Source: Hoplostethus atlanticus (taxonomy: Eukaryota > Chordata > Actinopteri > Trachichthyiformes > Trachichthyidae). Taken from it: DNA of 64,000 nucleotides. Below the pieces are notes generated by a model. That model was given only the letters and a program-made list of their open reading frames with translations. It ran no database searches and had not been told where the DNA came from. Positions 13,189 to 26,200 of the stretch are shown piece after piece. The stretch spans positions 998,001-1,062,000 of the forward strand of contig JAXDDX010000060.1 in assembly GCA_034670405.1 (NCBI GenBank), given 5' to 3'. Each line of letters starts with the position of its first letter. The first letter of the stretch is position 1. The translations under genes and the position numbers were made by a program.

Positions 13189-14749
13189 ATGTGTGTGTGG
13201 GCGGTGATGGCATCTTTCAATAACTCTGCAAAACAGTGTGGGGATTCGACTCCTGTCAAAAACGTGACAGAATAAAGGAACGAAAAAGAGTGGAAAGACG
13301 GGGGGGATGGAAACAGAGGTGGAGGCGATGCTGGAGAGAAGCAACAGATGAGGAAAAGTGAGCAAAAGAGGAGAGGAGCGAGGGAAGGAGTGAGAAACAG
13401 GAGGTGGGAGAGGAGAAGAACGATGAAAATAAAGTCAAGACGAGGCTCGGGGGCTCTTTCTGACGCAATCAATCCAACAAGTATGCTCTATTTAAAAGTT
13501 TTCTTTACCAGAACAAGAATAAAGAATTGTGGGAGTCAGTACATTTGGGACTGCATGAACTGAGACCCTCAGTGTGGCTGAGAGGAGGAGCCTGTAGCGA
13601 GGCCGGACAGTCGTCTGTTTGTGTAAAGAAGAGAAGAGACTGGAAGCTGCACAGACGAGCACATCTGGTTTCCAGTACAAACCTGCCCCTCATAACCCAT
13701 AACCTGCCTTTATAGCAGGGAGGGACACACACACACACAGCTCAAGACCTGTAGATTTCCCAGCATGCCCTGCTCACATTCCTGACCTCCTTCTGTCATT
13801 CTCTCACTTGACTCACCCCTGTTCTCACCCTTACATCACCCCCCCCCCCCCACACCCTGAACCGCCCCCGTCCTCCTCCTCCCCCACCGATTCTGTCTGG
13901 TACAAACTGAACCGTTAGATACAGAAGAGTGATTGACAGGAAACAGCTCAACAGACAGAGGGCGTGTACAAAAAAAAATGGCCAGCCTGTCAGTCAACTC
14001 GACGTCGGCGGCTCACCTGAGCTACAGCGTACGCACACGGGGGGGGGAGGCAGAAATAAAGAAATCCTTCCTCTCACACAACGGGAGGTATTCACTGTTG
14101 CCTTCGAGGCGGCGGGGCGACTCTAACCTGACAAAACCGCAGGCAGGGTGAGAAGCAGGACCCCTGCAGAGTTGGGAATGTGGTGAGAGGGCCAAAGGGG
14201 AATGATAAGACCCCCCCCCTCCCTCACCCGCCTCCCCCCTGCCTGCTTAATCTGAACACCCCGTGGAGATGGGGCTGGAGGAATAGCGACGGATGCTAGC
14301 CGATCCTAGACCATCCCATCCCACTCCACAAGGCAGGAAGGAGATCCCATAGGAGGTCCTAATCCGTACACAACACCAGCATTACTGTGCACACACACAC
14401 AAAAAATCCCCTGGATACTAAACGGCAAATAAACACACAGAGGAATACAAAACAACTCTGGACGTTGAGTAGGATGGGAGCAATCCAGATCTCACTTCCC
14501 AAGAGAGAGCACCAGTCCTGCTCCATATCGATTAACAACTGATAACTTTGTCAATAATGATGACACGACATCCGAATTCATAAAGTTCAGTCCATACAAA
14601 TGTTTACACACCCTCAACATTCAATCACATGGTTATTTTGATTGATTGGTTGATAAAAACCAGAGTTACTCGTGTGCACAGATCACTTATATCACACACG
14701 ACAAAAGCAGATGGAAAACGATCAGCAAGCTGCGTGTCCCAGTACTTAC

Positions 14750-15059
14750 TCTGCTGGTGACCTGAAGCTTTGGGTGGGCTGATCCGGCTCTTGGGAGGGA
14801 CCGTCTCCATATTTTGGCGCTGGTTCTCACCCGGGCTCGGGGCCTGAGTCTCAGCCTGGGTCTCACTGTGCGCTTTGTCCTGCGGGACGGAGGACTTCTG
14901 CCTGGTCAGGACGCCGTCGCTACCTGCCCTCATCAGCTTCTCGCCCACGCTCACCACCCGGGCTCGACCGGCCGCGCCAGGGCATTCCTTCCTGGGGGAG
15001 GGCAACTTGGATCCGGCCCCTGCCGAGGGGGGCCGGGCCAGCCTGGAGGCTTTGGACAT
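14750..15059 (-). CDS. First coding exon of an unidentified protein (basic, Ser/Pro-rich N-terminus)
   Basis: I do not recognise this gene. The minus strand opens MSKASRLARPPSAGAGSKL at 15059 and runs open for 103 codons plus one base to a strong donor (CAGCAGA|GTAAGTA, intron from 14749). The peptide is basic, rich in Ser, Pro, Lys and Gln, without hydrophobic segments or a signal peptide, and includes VSVGEKLMRAGSDGVLTRQK. Such N-termini are common in cytoskeleton-associated proteins, but that is only an impression. Codon third positions are GC-rich, unlike the surrounding AT-rich DNA, and the start is preceded by a (GA)n leader. No downstream exon was found leftwards to position 1, so a first intron longer than 14.7 kb is implied. 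Confidence 0.65.
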
Positions 15060-15090
15060 CCTGCAGGTCTGCGGATACAGTAAAGCTCCT

Positions 15091-15093
<3 letters not shown>

Positions 15094-15125
<32 letters not shown>
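15094..15125 (+). repeat. (CT)n in presumed 5' leader of the 15-kb minus-strand gene
   Basis: Sixteen CT units, 35 bp upstream of the ATG at 15059 (GA on the gene strand). Confidence 0.95.
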
Positions 15126-15129
<4 letters not shown>

Positions 15130-15497
15130 CGGTCTGACTACATCTGGGTCCCGAGGGCGATCCAGGTTTTCTCAGCTCTCTGTTGAGTGTTGAGTTTGTG
15201 TCTCTTCGGCTCAGCGAGTTGTGACTGGTACAGGTAGGCTGAGAAGGGCCAGAGGGAGGGCACTTTTGGGAAGTCGGTGGGAGGAGAGGTGGGGGGGCAG
15301 AAGGAGGGGGGAGGGGGTTATTAGCTCCTTGGAAGGTGTTCTCTTCTCCTGGCGTGGCCTCCTGGGATCATCCTCCAAAGCAAACAGTGTGTGTGTGTGT
15401 GTGTGTGTGTGTGGATAAACCTGTGGAGTGGCAGGACGTGCAGTGCCAAATGCAAACAGGCAGCCAGGTCTTCGGTGTCAGCGCATTCCAGCTTTCT

Positions 15498-15528
<31 letters not shown>

Positions 15529-15688
15529 CTTGTCTTTCACACTCTCTCTCCCTCCATCCCTCTCTTTCTCTGTAAATGTCTCGCGCTCTCTCTCTCTCTC
15601 TCTCTGTCCTTCACTCTGCCATAACACGGTTGTCAACTTCTTCCTCCTACCTCATCCCTCCTAATGGTTTCCTCTGTTACTGTCCTCT

Positions 15689-15691
<3 letters not shown>

Positions 15692-15735
<44 letters not shown>
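15692..15735 (+). repeat. (CT)n microsatellite
   Basis: About 22 CT units, facing GA-rich DNA at 15822-15914 in inverse orientation. Confidence 0.95.
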
Positions 15736-15740
<5 letters not shown>

Positions 15741-15821
15741 CTCGTTCGTTTCGGTTCACTCGCTCGTCTTTGCTGATGCTCAGTGGGTAACCATTCCAGT
15801 GCTCAGGCAGGCGGAGACCAG

Positions 15822-15914
15822 GGAGAGAGAGAGAGAGAAGAGAGAGAGCAAGAGAGTGAGGAAAAAAAGAAAAAAAGAGCACAAGGAAAAGAGAGAGAGA
15901 GAGAGAGAGAGGAG
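15822..15914 (+). repeat. (GA)n and purine-rich tract
   Basis: GA runs at 15822-15850 and 15892-15914 separated by an A/G-only stretch; almost entirely purine. Confidence 0.9.
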
Positions 15915-16207
15915 AGAAAGTGCCGGCGGAGGCTTTGCGGAGGATCTCCTTCTCTTCAGGTGCAGCTGCTGAAGCCTTTCCAGATGTGTGTGTGTGGCGC
16001 TTCACGTCATCAGCCGACCGCTCAGAGAACACACACTCCCGCTCAGTCACTGGCTTCACCTCCTCCTCCTATTTTTCCCTCTCTCTCTCCCTGCTTTCTG
16101 CTCTCCCTTGATCATTTTCTCTCTCTCCGTTCAGCCGGTCCCTCTAGCTCAAATTAGTCTTTACTCCTCATATGTGATCAGATGTTCGGGGCTAGCAGAA
16201 GCTGGAA

Positions 16208-16239
<32 letters not shown>

Positions 16240-17361
16240 GCCAACCCCTTCAGTCACTGGTGGAATTTACAGAGAATTAAAGAGCGCGGAGGATTACAGT
16301 GTGTGTGTGTGTGTGTGTCGAGTTGTTGTGATCTTCTGCACCGAAGACATCAGATGTGACAAGAATAAAGAGAGGACAACTTCTAGCGAGAGTAGATAGA
16401 AACAAGGACAAGGAAGAGGGTGCTGGAGCTCAGAGGGTCTCGTTCTCAGAAACTTCTCTCCCCGCTACCCTCCGTCTTAAAAACAAAAAACTCATCCTCA
16501 CACACTGAACTCCCTCCTCGAACCGAATACGTTCCCAATCTCCTTTTTTGATAAAGCGCTGGAAAACAAGCCGCTGTCTGACCCGCGGCAATTTCCTCCA
16601 CACTAAAGAGCAATCACCACCGACGGAGTATTAAAGTATGAGTCAATGTTGGGAGGGCGGACACTGAAAGAGCAAAAACAAACTGCTTTGAGCCATGAGT
16701 GGGAAAGGCAGATTATTATGGGGCATTACAGCCATTTATTTATTTAGTCGCAGAAGCCGACCCCATCTGAACTTGTGAGCTTGTGACACAATGCACAATT
16801 GTAACAGGGACGTCGTTGCCGGGAAACACCGGGAAATGGATTACCGTAAGCAACAGGATCAAGCGGGTCCAGGCAGCACATTGTGAAAGAGCAGCCATCC
16901 ACATGGACTGGACCACTGGCTGTTTTACACGGGGGGGGGGAGGCATGTCTCTCTGAATTGGGGCCGTGCCACTGAGATATCCTCTAAATGAGGGACTCCC
17001 AATATAGAAAAGCCACATTTTGGTCTTTTCCATACGCCACCGTGGTCGATCCAGTGCTGTTTGAAACTGGGTGGCATGTGTGTACACTGAAAGGGAGGTT
17101 TACATAGAGAGTTAAAAAACACACACACATGCACAGTTAACATATACAATACAGGTGATTTGAACAACCTCCCTTTCCCCATCATTGCTTGAGACTATTG
17201 AGCCCCCTGAGCACGATGACAGACGTCAATCATCTTATAGATATGAATGTATCTGACTGGTTTCAGAGAGAGAGGAAAGCAGATTGACCTACATATTGGT
17301 CCCTACCAAATCTGAGGGCTAAGAACCTCATAGGAACCATGAATGTCTTACGGCTTTGACA

Positions 17362-17420
17362 GGAGAGAGAGAGAGGGAGAGAGAGAGGGAGAGAGAGAGA
17401 GCGAGAGAGAGAGAGAGAGA
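17362..17420 (+). repeat. (GA)n with GGGA interruptions
   Basis: 59-bp purine tract interrupted by GGG and one C. Confidence 0.95.
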
Positions 17421-17610
17421 CGTTTCCATATGAGTAAATATTGGAATGATGCCAGATTAATGTCAGATTATTCTCGCGTGTTGATGCTTTAACTGAGTTC
17501 TACTATGTTTACAGCATCGTAACACTAAAGGCTTACATCAAAACTAACTGAGGGTGAAAAAAAAATCACACACTTGAGTTTTCAGCTGGTCAAATTATAT
17601 CTTAAACCTC

Positions 17611-17612
17611 AG

Positions 17613-17651
<39 letters not shown>
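17611..17651 (+). repeat. (GT)n microsatellite
   Basis: About twenty GT units with one CG interruption. Confidence 0.95.
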
Positions 17652-17653
<2 letters not shown>

Positions 17654-17948
17654 ACGCTGGGAGCAAATGAAAACCCTCCATGTGGATTGGCTCCCAGCCT
17701 TTAAACCAGTTCTGATTGTACAGTAGGCAAATAGAGAGAAGTAGGTTCAAAGCCCTTAAATGACATAGCAGTTTAGGGATGGATATAATTTGAGTTTCCC
17801 AATTAAGCCTCTGTGATGCGATAGATCATAAAGTCTATGTATCAAATAACAAGCCCTGATCTCCGCATACTATCCAGGGCACGGCATCAATTTGAAATCC
17901 AAACCCCCGAGGACGGAAAACAACCTCCCACAAGTTTTTCAACTCGAG

Positions 17949-17975
17949 AAAAAAAAAAAAAAAAAAAAAAAAAAA
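17949..17975 (+). repeat. A27 homopolymer
   Basis: Uninterrupted run of A. No retroposed gene is apparent before it. Confidence 0.95.
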
Positions 17976-19039
17976 CTGCGAAAGATGATTTTCGGATTGA
18001 GGTGAAACTGGCACAACAAAAAGAAACCGGAATGACAAAAATTGAATTCAACACACTGCCACCCACAGCTGTTCAAAACACTGCACCGCAGCTTGGTGGC
18101 TTGCGTTCACCCGGCACCATGTTTCCAGATGCCACACAGACAACTGTAGTTTCAGTTTTTACCGGGAGGCAGTTTTTGGGGTCTTGGAGGTTTAAATTGC
18201 GCAATAGGACGGTTATTTCCCAAAAAAAAACCACACGTGCTCCAGGACAGCTGCTTCTGGTCCACGGTGGGCGAGAGGGAGGGGCTGTCGGCCAGTGGGG
18301 GGGGTTACTGATTGACTCGGTGGAAGGGGGAGGCGGGGCTGGCGTGGGCTGTCTGAGTGCCTCTGTGGTATTTCTGTAATTAACAGACTTTCCTCTCTGA
18401 AGGTTGTTATTAAACTGGGGGCACGGGTTAAAAATGACTCACTCAACATAAGCCGGGCTGAAGCCGATGTATATTAGACACACTGTATGTGCTGCTGAGG
18501 GAGACGGACCGAGAGCCCCCCTCCCCCGTAGCCACGCGAGAGGATTGGACTCCTTTTGAGTCGGTATTTAGGTTGTGTTGCCTCAGCGCTAACTTTGAGA
18601 AAGGCTCATTAAACGTTATCCATTAACCTCAACTTCCCCCGGTGAGTATCTACTGGGTTGAGTAGAATAAACAAGCAGGCCTACTTTATGGGATAAAAAA
18701 ACCTGGTGGTGAAATAAGGTCCGGGGGATTTGGGAAGCAACGAATTTGGTGGTGGGTGCTGCGTGGGGGAGGGGTGCGCTGCGTACCTCTCCACTGAGGA
18801 TTAAGGTTGAGTGTGTTTTCAGAGCCCTCGGGGATCAGTTGTTTCTTTCCTGCATTCCACCTCAGAGCCCCCCACCCCACCCCCCACCCAACCCCCCCAC
18901 CCAACCATATCATGATTCATTACTGACTGTAACACTCATTCAATTCCAGCCGCTGAACCAGTCACTGAAGGCACAAGCTCTACAGAAATGGTGCACTGGT
19001 GCTTCACGTTCAACCCTTTACACAACAAAACACACACAC

Positions 19040-19245
19040 AAGCACCGACCACCCCGGGGGCTGGCAGTGTGCATCCCGTAGGTTCGAGTCCAGGTCACAA
19101 ACTCTCTCCCTCTTTCCTGTTGGTTCTCCGGGATGCACTGTACAATAATCTCCTCTCCCTCTCCAGTCTTTCCCGTTTCTCTACTGTCCAAATAACGGCA
19201 AAAAATGAAGAATTATCTGGAAAATAATAATAATGATCTTTTAAA
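19040..19245 (+). mobile_element. tRNA-derived SINE with pyrimidine-rich body
   Basis: A consensus-perfect B box GGTTCGAGTCC at 19081-19091 is followed by a CT-rich body (CTCTCTCCCTCTTTCCTG) and ends CTACTGTCCAAATAACGGCAAAAA with an AAT-rich tail. This arrangement (tRNA head, CT-rich body, ending like AATAAAGGCAAAAA) is familiar from fish SINEs. Confidence 0.6.
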
Positions 19246-20913
19246 ATCCAACCGCCAACAACCTCTTGGAAACTGCTGCATCATCTAGAATAGATTTTGT
19301 TGATTTGACCAAGAAGAGCCTATCATCGAGAGGCAAACTTGGTCAACTGGCACCAGCGGCTACAGTAAAACTTGAATGTTCCTAAGAATAACAATTTCTC
19401 ACCCCAGCAAACAATCAATATTTCATCAAAGACTTTTTAGTAGTTCACAGACTCATAAAATGAACATCTGACTCAAATCTCCATCTATCTGGGACACTAC
19501 TGTATCTTAAATCGGTCAACAACAACATTTTTTTATGTTTTGTTTCATTTTTGCTCCTCCAGCTGTAGCTCGCTCTAAACTCCCCGGGTGAAGAGAAGAG
19601 AAGAGTCTTTGTGAAGACGCGACTCGCTGGCAATCAGGACAAATTAGACTTAACACTCAACCGGGTCCCCGGAGATCCAACACGTCACATTATGTGCTGC
19701 GTTGAGTCACGCTGAACATGGCAGGAAGGCTGAACGCCGCCCGCCGCTCGTCCCACAAGTCGGAGGACGACGGCAGCCCCGGTCTCTGCCACTCCCGTCA
19801 CTGTCTCTAAAACAAACCAAGACTGACTGAGGTGAGCGGCGTCTTCATCCTCCTAGTTGGCAGTGCTCCCATGTGTGTCATATTGAAACTGAAGACATTA
19901 GATGTTGTTTCTGCTCTGGAAATTACCCTTTCCCAAACTGGAGGGAAAACCGTCATTCTTGGAATAGCGACTGCTGCAGGGAACAAAGTCATGTCATCTT
20001 ATTTTGGTGATGTCCCGTCCCCCGGGAATAAGTAAAACCGCTCCGTAATATGTAGACGTATAAGAGGATTACGGTAAGAGATGCTGAAATAGACCATGTT
20101 TACCTCAGACGTCCTCCATATAATGACTCACAGTGATGAAAGGAGACAAGATGAACAGAAAATGACTTGAAAGACGGAGGCTAAGTTGTCGGGTAGCTGG
20201 TATTGAGAGGGGTTTCTGCATCGTGGTCTCAGTGTCATCATGAATCCTTCCTCCTTAAGGCCTGTCTCTGGGGCCCCCCTGTGGCCTTATGATTCACTCC
20301 TGCTCTTTAGCCGCCACGGGCAACTCACACGGATGCATTCACGTACACAAACACACACACCGTTCTGAACTGTCTGCCTCTAAATTCAGATTTTCATCAC
20401 AGTTGATGTTTTGCACCTTAATATCACAGCCATGTCCTGTTATTTACAGCTCAGCATTTTAGGAGAATTCAGCTTCTTATCTGGACAGTTTGCCAAGTGT
20501 GTTATTGCAGGGGAAAGTGTGTGTGTGTGTGTGTGTGTGTGTCAGACTGAAAGCCGCCCGGGCCCCGAGGTGTATAAAGAGGATACGAGGAGAGACAAGC
20601 CAGCCCTCCATTCAGACTGATGTAAATAAGAGGCTCCTTCATTCTCTTTATGGCTTATCGATTTTTAGTTCGATGGTTGGCTGCAGAGGGAGATCAAGAG
20701 AGAGCGATGCAGATTGAGAGAGAGAGAGAGGGAGAGAGAGAGAGAGAGAGAGAACACCCTGTACATCAGAGGGAGGCAGTTAGCCAATTGTGAAACAGCA
20801 GCATCTTCCTGGGAACAGAAGCATGGACAGACCAGTGCCACATCAACACAATCTCCCACGGGACAAAGCTCAAGACATAAACTGAATATATGACTGAAAA
20901 CATGTGTATTCAT

Positions 20914-20954
<41 letters not shown>

Positions 20955-22113
20955 TATACACACAAGCTGCCAAGTGTGTAACAATGAAAACTGACCCCTT
21001 ATGAAAGAGACAGTGAGGCTGATGAGCAGCAGGTGATGAGGGTTACGGTGAGCTTATTATATTGTCAGATTATAATGGTAATGAGTATATTTTTGTCATG
21101 ACATCATGGAGACTCTGTTTTTGTCTCAGGTAACCACCGGAGTGAAAGTGTGAATAAAAAGGTTGTGGTGGGAAAACACAATAGACATATTCACACGTTG
21201 GGGCGAGCGATATTCTATTACAGCGATGGCATCAAGGAGATGAGGTTTCCAGAGTCTAGTGCAGCAGCGACACTATCAAATGTGGCTTTTCCAGTGGCTG
21301 CTTTTGGCACAAATACGCTGCATCGCCAAAATATTAACATCAGCTTGAAGGAACAGTGAAAGGTGAATATGTTTTATCTTTTCAAGCATGAACAGAAACA
21401 CTGAATAGTTGCAAATTGAGACATTTTTGAAAACACTGTAACTTCATCTCCCACCTGCTCCTTTTCAATAGGGGTGAATGTGATGGAAATACAAAGACGT
21501 GAACAAACACACACACACACACAAACACACCTGTACAGACAAACACACACACCATACACACAGACACAGACACACACACAGCCAAACCCTAGGGGCCTGT
21601 TAGATCTTGCTGTTAGCATCATGTAAACAGCTTGTAGAGCTAAAACAGTCTTTTAGCTGCTCATGCATTATGGAGGGGGGACACTGGGACAGCTGCAACC
21701 TTGTAACTAAGGGTAACTAAAGGACGGGATATGCTCTTGTATATGTTGTCAGTGAGTTTCTTGACCAACATAACGTTCTTGTGGTTATACAGGAACAGGA
21801 ACAGATCAAGATTCTGCTGCCGTCTTTTTTTGTGACTCTGCTGTGACTGAGGTTAAATATTTGCAGGACAGAGTTTCTCTTTAAAGTATGGGAAACGCTG
21901 CATTTGAGTTGAGGAGTATGGGGTATAGAGGCCAAGCATCGACACAGTGAATGATGTGGAGTGGGTCTCATACTGATGACTGCCTATCTAGTGAAGAGGC
22001 TGTAGAGTATCCCTGACTTACAGCAACAGGGCTCACAAGGGGCTGTCTCATTTTTGACCTTTAACATGTGAAAACGCCATTGGTCTAACCGCTCTCATGG
22101 GGATTTTAAATAA

Positions 22114-22115
<2 letters not shown>

Positions 22116-22156
<41 letters not shown>
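22116..22156 (+). repeat. (GT)n microsatellite
   Basis: Twenty uninterrupted GT units. Confidence 0.95.
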
Positions 22157-22158
<2 letters not shown>

Positions 22159-23230
22159 AATGGCTTGCCAAGAAACTAGATTTGTCTCTGGAGGTTTTCA
22201 CTGCATGAGTCTCTGAAACAAGCTGACAGCTTTCAAATGGCCGATTATCATTCCCATAAATTTTCATACTTTCAACCAGTGCATATTATCCCACTCAACA
22301 CTCAACAGATACACCATCACAGTAGTTCTATCGTGTGATGTAAATCAGACAGAGTTGAGCTATATGAAACATATGGTGGGAATTTCACAGTCGCAACAAT
22401 CCTGTCTCCATAACTCACAGCACAGAGGCTCGTATCGAACCGGTTAAACACTTCATCGCCTATGAATGGTACAATTCAGCCACTTAACAGGGTCCATTAC
22501 AACCAATAATTATTTTCAAAGCTAAATTTAATCTCTACGACCTATAACTGCACCGGGAAGACAGATTAAGCCGGCCAGCCGTGCGAGAACCTCGATGGAT
22601 CTTCATTAATATGGAGCTTCGTTCATGCCCAGGTGAACATCACTGCCCTCTTCCAGAAGTGGAGATGTGAGTATGAGCGCTTTATCATGCTCCAAGTCAT
22701 GAGAAAGGTTGTGCTCAAGGCAAGTGACTGTATCACGTGCTCTAGTGGGCTGAAAATGTCTCGAGGGTGGTGGTGGTGAGGAGGGAGGGTATTCAGGAGA
22801 GACGGAGAGAGGGAAAATATGGGCGGTTTGGAGAGATAAAAAGGGTGGGATGTAAGGAAGACGGTGAAAAGTGCAGACAGAGAGAGAGAGACAGGCAGAT
22901 GGGAGAAACGGGGGGATGAGAGAGAGAGAGGTAAAGAGAGAGAGAGTCCCGAGGAAAGAGAGATAATCAGCGTGAGGCTCCGTGTGCGCCCGGTAAGTCC
23001 TCGAGTCAGAGGGGATGACGCCGGTGACGCTGACACATGTGAACTGCAGTGACAGCAAACATCAGCATCCATGTTGCCACACAACAGGAAGCCCACCCCC
23101 CCCCCCACACACACACACACACACACATATAAACCTTCAGTCAGCAGCAGAGATGTGCTGAACCAACAGCATGGAGGCACCAGGGCCATGGGCCAAACAC
23201 AGGACAGAGATTAGCATCAGAGTTAACATA

Positions 23231-23261
<31 letters not shown>

Positions 23262-26200
23262 GAAAGACACATGCACTAAAGAATGGGGACACAGAGAAAA
23301 TAGCAAAATGGCAATAAATATGAAGCTAGAAATAGACCTGGTGGAAAATTAAACCGGGGCCAAAAGGCTATTAAAGCTCCGTGTGAGTTGGCCCTTGTTA
23401 TTATCCAACGGTGGGGGGAAGGATGTAGGCTTGCATGGATGAAGGATGGGGGAGGAAGGGGCTAGTCAGGTGTGATATGAAGCACGCCTCAAGACCAAAG
23501 ACACAGCTCTCTCATTAAGCTATGGACCATATGATCCTACGGGCACAATGAGCTCCAGTGTTGATGGCTTTCCCTCTCTGGCAGTAATACGAACAGTGCG
23601 GTCCCTGGGCGGAGGATAGCGCTGACTCGAGGCTAATTGTTATAAATTGCGCCCCAAAATATCGGCATGCCTTTTTTGGACAGCCTGGCCTGAGAGAAAG
23701 AGGAAGTTATGTCTGTCTCATTTTACTGAATGATGAGTCTATTCTCATACAGCAACATCTGGCCTTTATCTAATACAATCCCAGGCCCACGAGTGGAGAC
23801 GAAGATTGGGTTTCTGTAACCGTCCTTTGGAGTCGATACGTTCCACAGACACTCACTGACGACGGCGCAACGTCTCCCATCAATCTGCTGCGCCTCGCTT
23901 ACAGGACGTTTACAAGCCCGGATTGTAATGACGCGACAGTGGGCCTTTGTTTTCAGCGGGCTCATCCGTCAAATTGTGTCTTTTCAACAGGAAAGGCAAC
24001 CTAACTAGGCCACTGGCACACATGTTTTTGATTGGCCTTCAATTTCAAAACCCGGGGGTCACAGGTTAAACGGGCCCACCCCACCCCTCATCCCACATCT
24101 GCCCCTCCTGTCCCTGACCCTTTGCCTTGTCATAGGTTTGTGTACACACGTGTTTCAGTGTTCACGTCGAGTGGAGACCAACTTGAGACCCCCCTCGGGT
24201 GTGTTTCCTCTCTCTCTCTCCCTCACCACACCTCCTGAGTCCCCCCTGAGGTGCTGATGAAAAGACTTCAGGGAGGGGGAGACTATCACAGGGCCTGATT
24301 CATCTGAGCCGAGGCCTCCTTAATGAACTGATGAACTCGCTCTGGGATGCAGAGACGCTCTGGGTGCTGCAGAGACTGATTAAAGAAAGAGGGGGGAGGG
24401 AAAGGAAAGAGAGGGGAGAAGGACAGAGGTGTAGGAGTGAGGAGAAAAGGGGGGAAAAGAAATCCTCTTGAGGTAGGACTGGTCCTTCAATGGCTGCTCC
24501 CCACTGGGGAGAGAGGAAGAGGGAGGGGGGGGAGGGCTTTGGCCAAAAACCCCTGAGTCTGATCCTCATTAAGAAGCACAGAGAACATCAAAGAGCAGCC
24601 CCCCAAACCTCTATCAGTCAGGAGCACCCACAATCCCCATGATATTAAAACTCTGGGGCGCCATTGAGTGTCAAGTTCTGAGGTGGGCTCAGGGGCAGGG
24701 GGGACTTAAGGTCCTGAAGGTCAGTGGAAAGTTTGAGCTAACTTCTCCTCACCTCAGTGATTGGCCGCTGCTGAATAAGCTTTCAGCTGGAGGAAGAGGA
24801 TGATAATTAGCAGCTGTGGGTAGATGAAGGTAACTAGCAGTGGCTCACCTCACTATCTCTCTACCTATAACATCTAAAGTGAATCTGTTGCCCTCCAGAA
24901 GAAAAACCTGGGAAGAACTGAAGAGTAGGGAGATGAAGAAGAAAACAGGAACCTCCAATGGGAATAAGATCAAGTACACAGCCTGTTGTTCTGTTGAGGC
25001 CCTTTGCTCCACCCAGGAGCCGAGAGGAATTTGCGGAGTATGTCAATCGCCTCGTACAAAATGGAATCTTAACCTTTTCCTCAAGAGAGCCATGTGAGCA
25101 ACTATGAGAAGTGCTTGGTTAGACACAGACATTATACAGAGGCTATACATTCCACCCTGGTGGTCCAAAACGAACAGCTGGGCAGACTCAGGTCACAATA
25201 ACACACTTGGGGGATTGAGGGAGTTGTGTGTCTTATCCTGGACACAGCGGGCGTCAAACACACACTGATAACTCCTGTTTCATCTTGGCAGTGCTGGGAC
25301 CTGACCCCAAAAAGACGGCTTGAAACCTCCAAAAGCAAAACAAGTATGCGCATAGCAAAAAAACTATTAAAAACTACAGATCCACACACACACACAAGCA
25401 CACATCTGTTCATCATTGTCTCAGCTTGCAAGGATTTAGGCTGTGGTTAGGAGCCGCACAGTTCTTAATTAAAACACTGTTTTCCCATTGATGTGTGAAT
25501 ATGAAGAACTGACAGTTTTGACTGAGGACGGCGAACGAGACTCAGGCATTCGGTCATTGTGCTTACCAAAACAAAACATTGAAATAAAAGTGTCGCAGCG
25601 GTTTGATTCATTGTGCTCAAGCAATTAGCCACATAAACACCATAAATCATCTCCATCAACACAGGATTATCACAAGCATTTTGACGGACACGATCATTTT
25701 TAGAGATGTATGGAGTCTTTAGAGGGAGGGAGCACCAAAGCATTTGTTTTCTGCTTGTGTTACAGAGAGATGGAGAGGAAGAGGAGGAAGAGGAGAAGCA
25801 GAGAGTAGGGTATCTTGTCTCCTGTCTCCTCTTTGGACCCACAGGCTCTGCCATTACAACTCTTACAACTACATTGGCCTATGCAAGCCAGGTCTGCATC
25901 ATCATGGCGTTCAGCTTCACATACAAGAAGCGGCACATCATACTGGATGGTTAAACATCATTAGATCACCTCATAGGGCGCCACGGCAACCGTTAAGAGT
26001 TCTGATGGAAACGGCATATTGTTTCTCTTTGAAAGCTAAAAGGTGAAAAACATGTAAAGCTGGAGGGGGTGGAGACTCATACGAGGTGACTCATGATCAA
26101 TCATAATGATAGAGCAGAAAGTCCTCATATTGAAACACTGACCACAACACAAAGTACGAGTGGATTTAGATGTGGTAGGTGGTGCAACGTAATAGAAACG

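Larger units (their letters stand above)
1..14749. other. Non-coding: probably first intron of the minus-strand 15-kb gene
   Basis: No exon with coding character and proper splice sites was found on either strand. Contents: a tRNA-derived SINE (1631-1800), a 20-bp triple repeat (2531-2590), several dinucleotide repeats listed separately, and stretches of balanced composition (for example 6340-6620) that could be conserved non-coding elements. The short open frames here are random or produced by repeats. Confidence 0.6.

Noticed and set aside
12737-13472. Long frames rich in VCVC, THTH or LSLS residues (also near 15.3-16.4, 20.5-21.6, 54.0-54.6 and 61.6-62.1 kb)
   Set aside because: They are translations of CA/GT and CT/GA microsatellites, which lack stops in several frames.
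19060-19100. A tRNA gene around the perfect B box
   Set aside because: No acceptor stem and a CT-rich SINE body follows.
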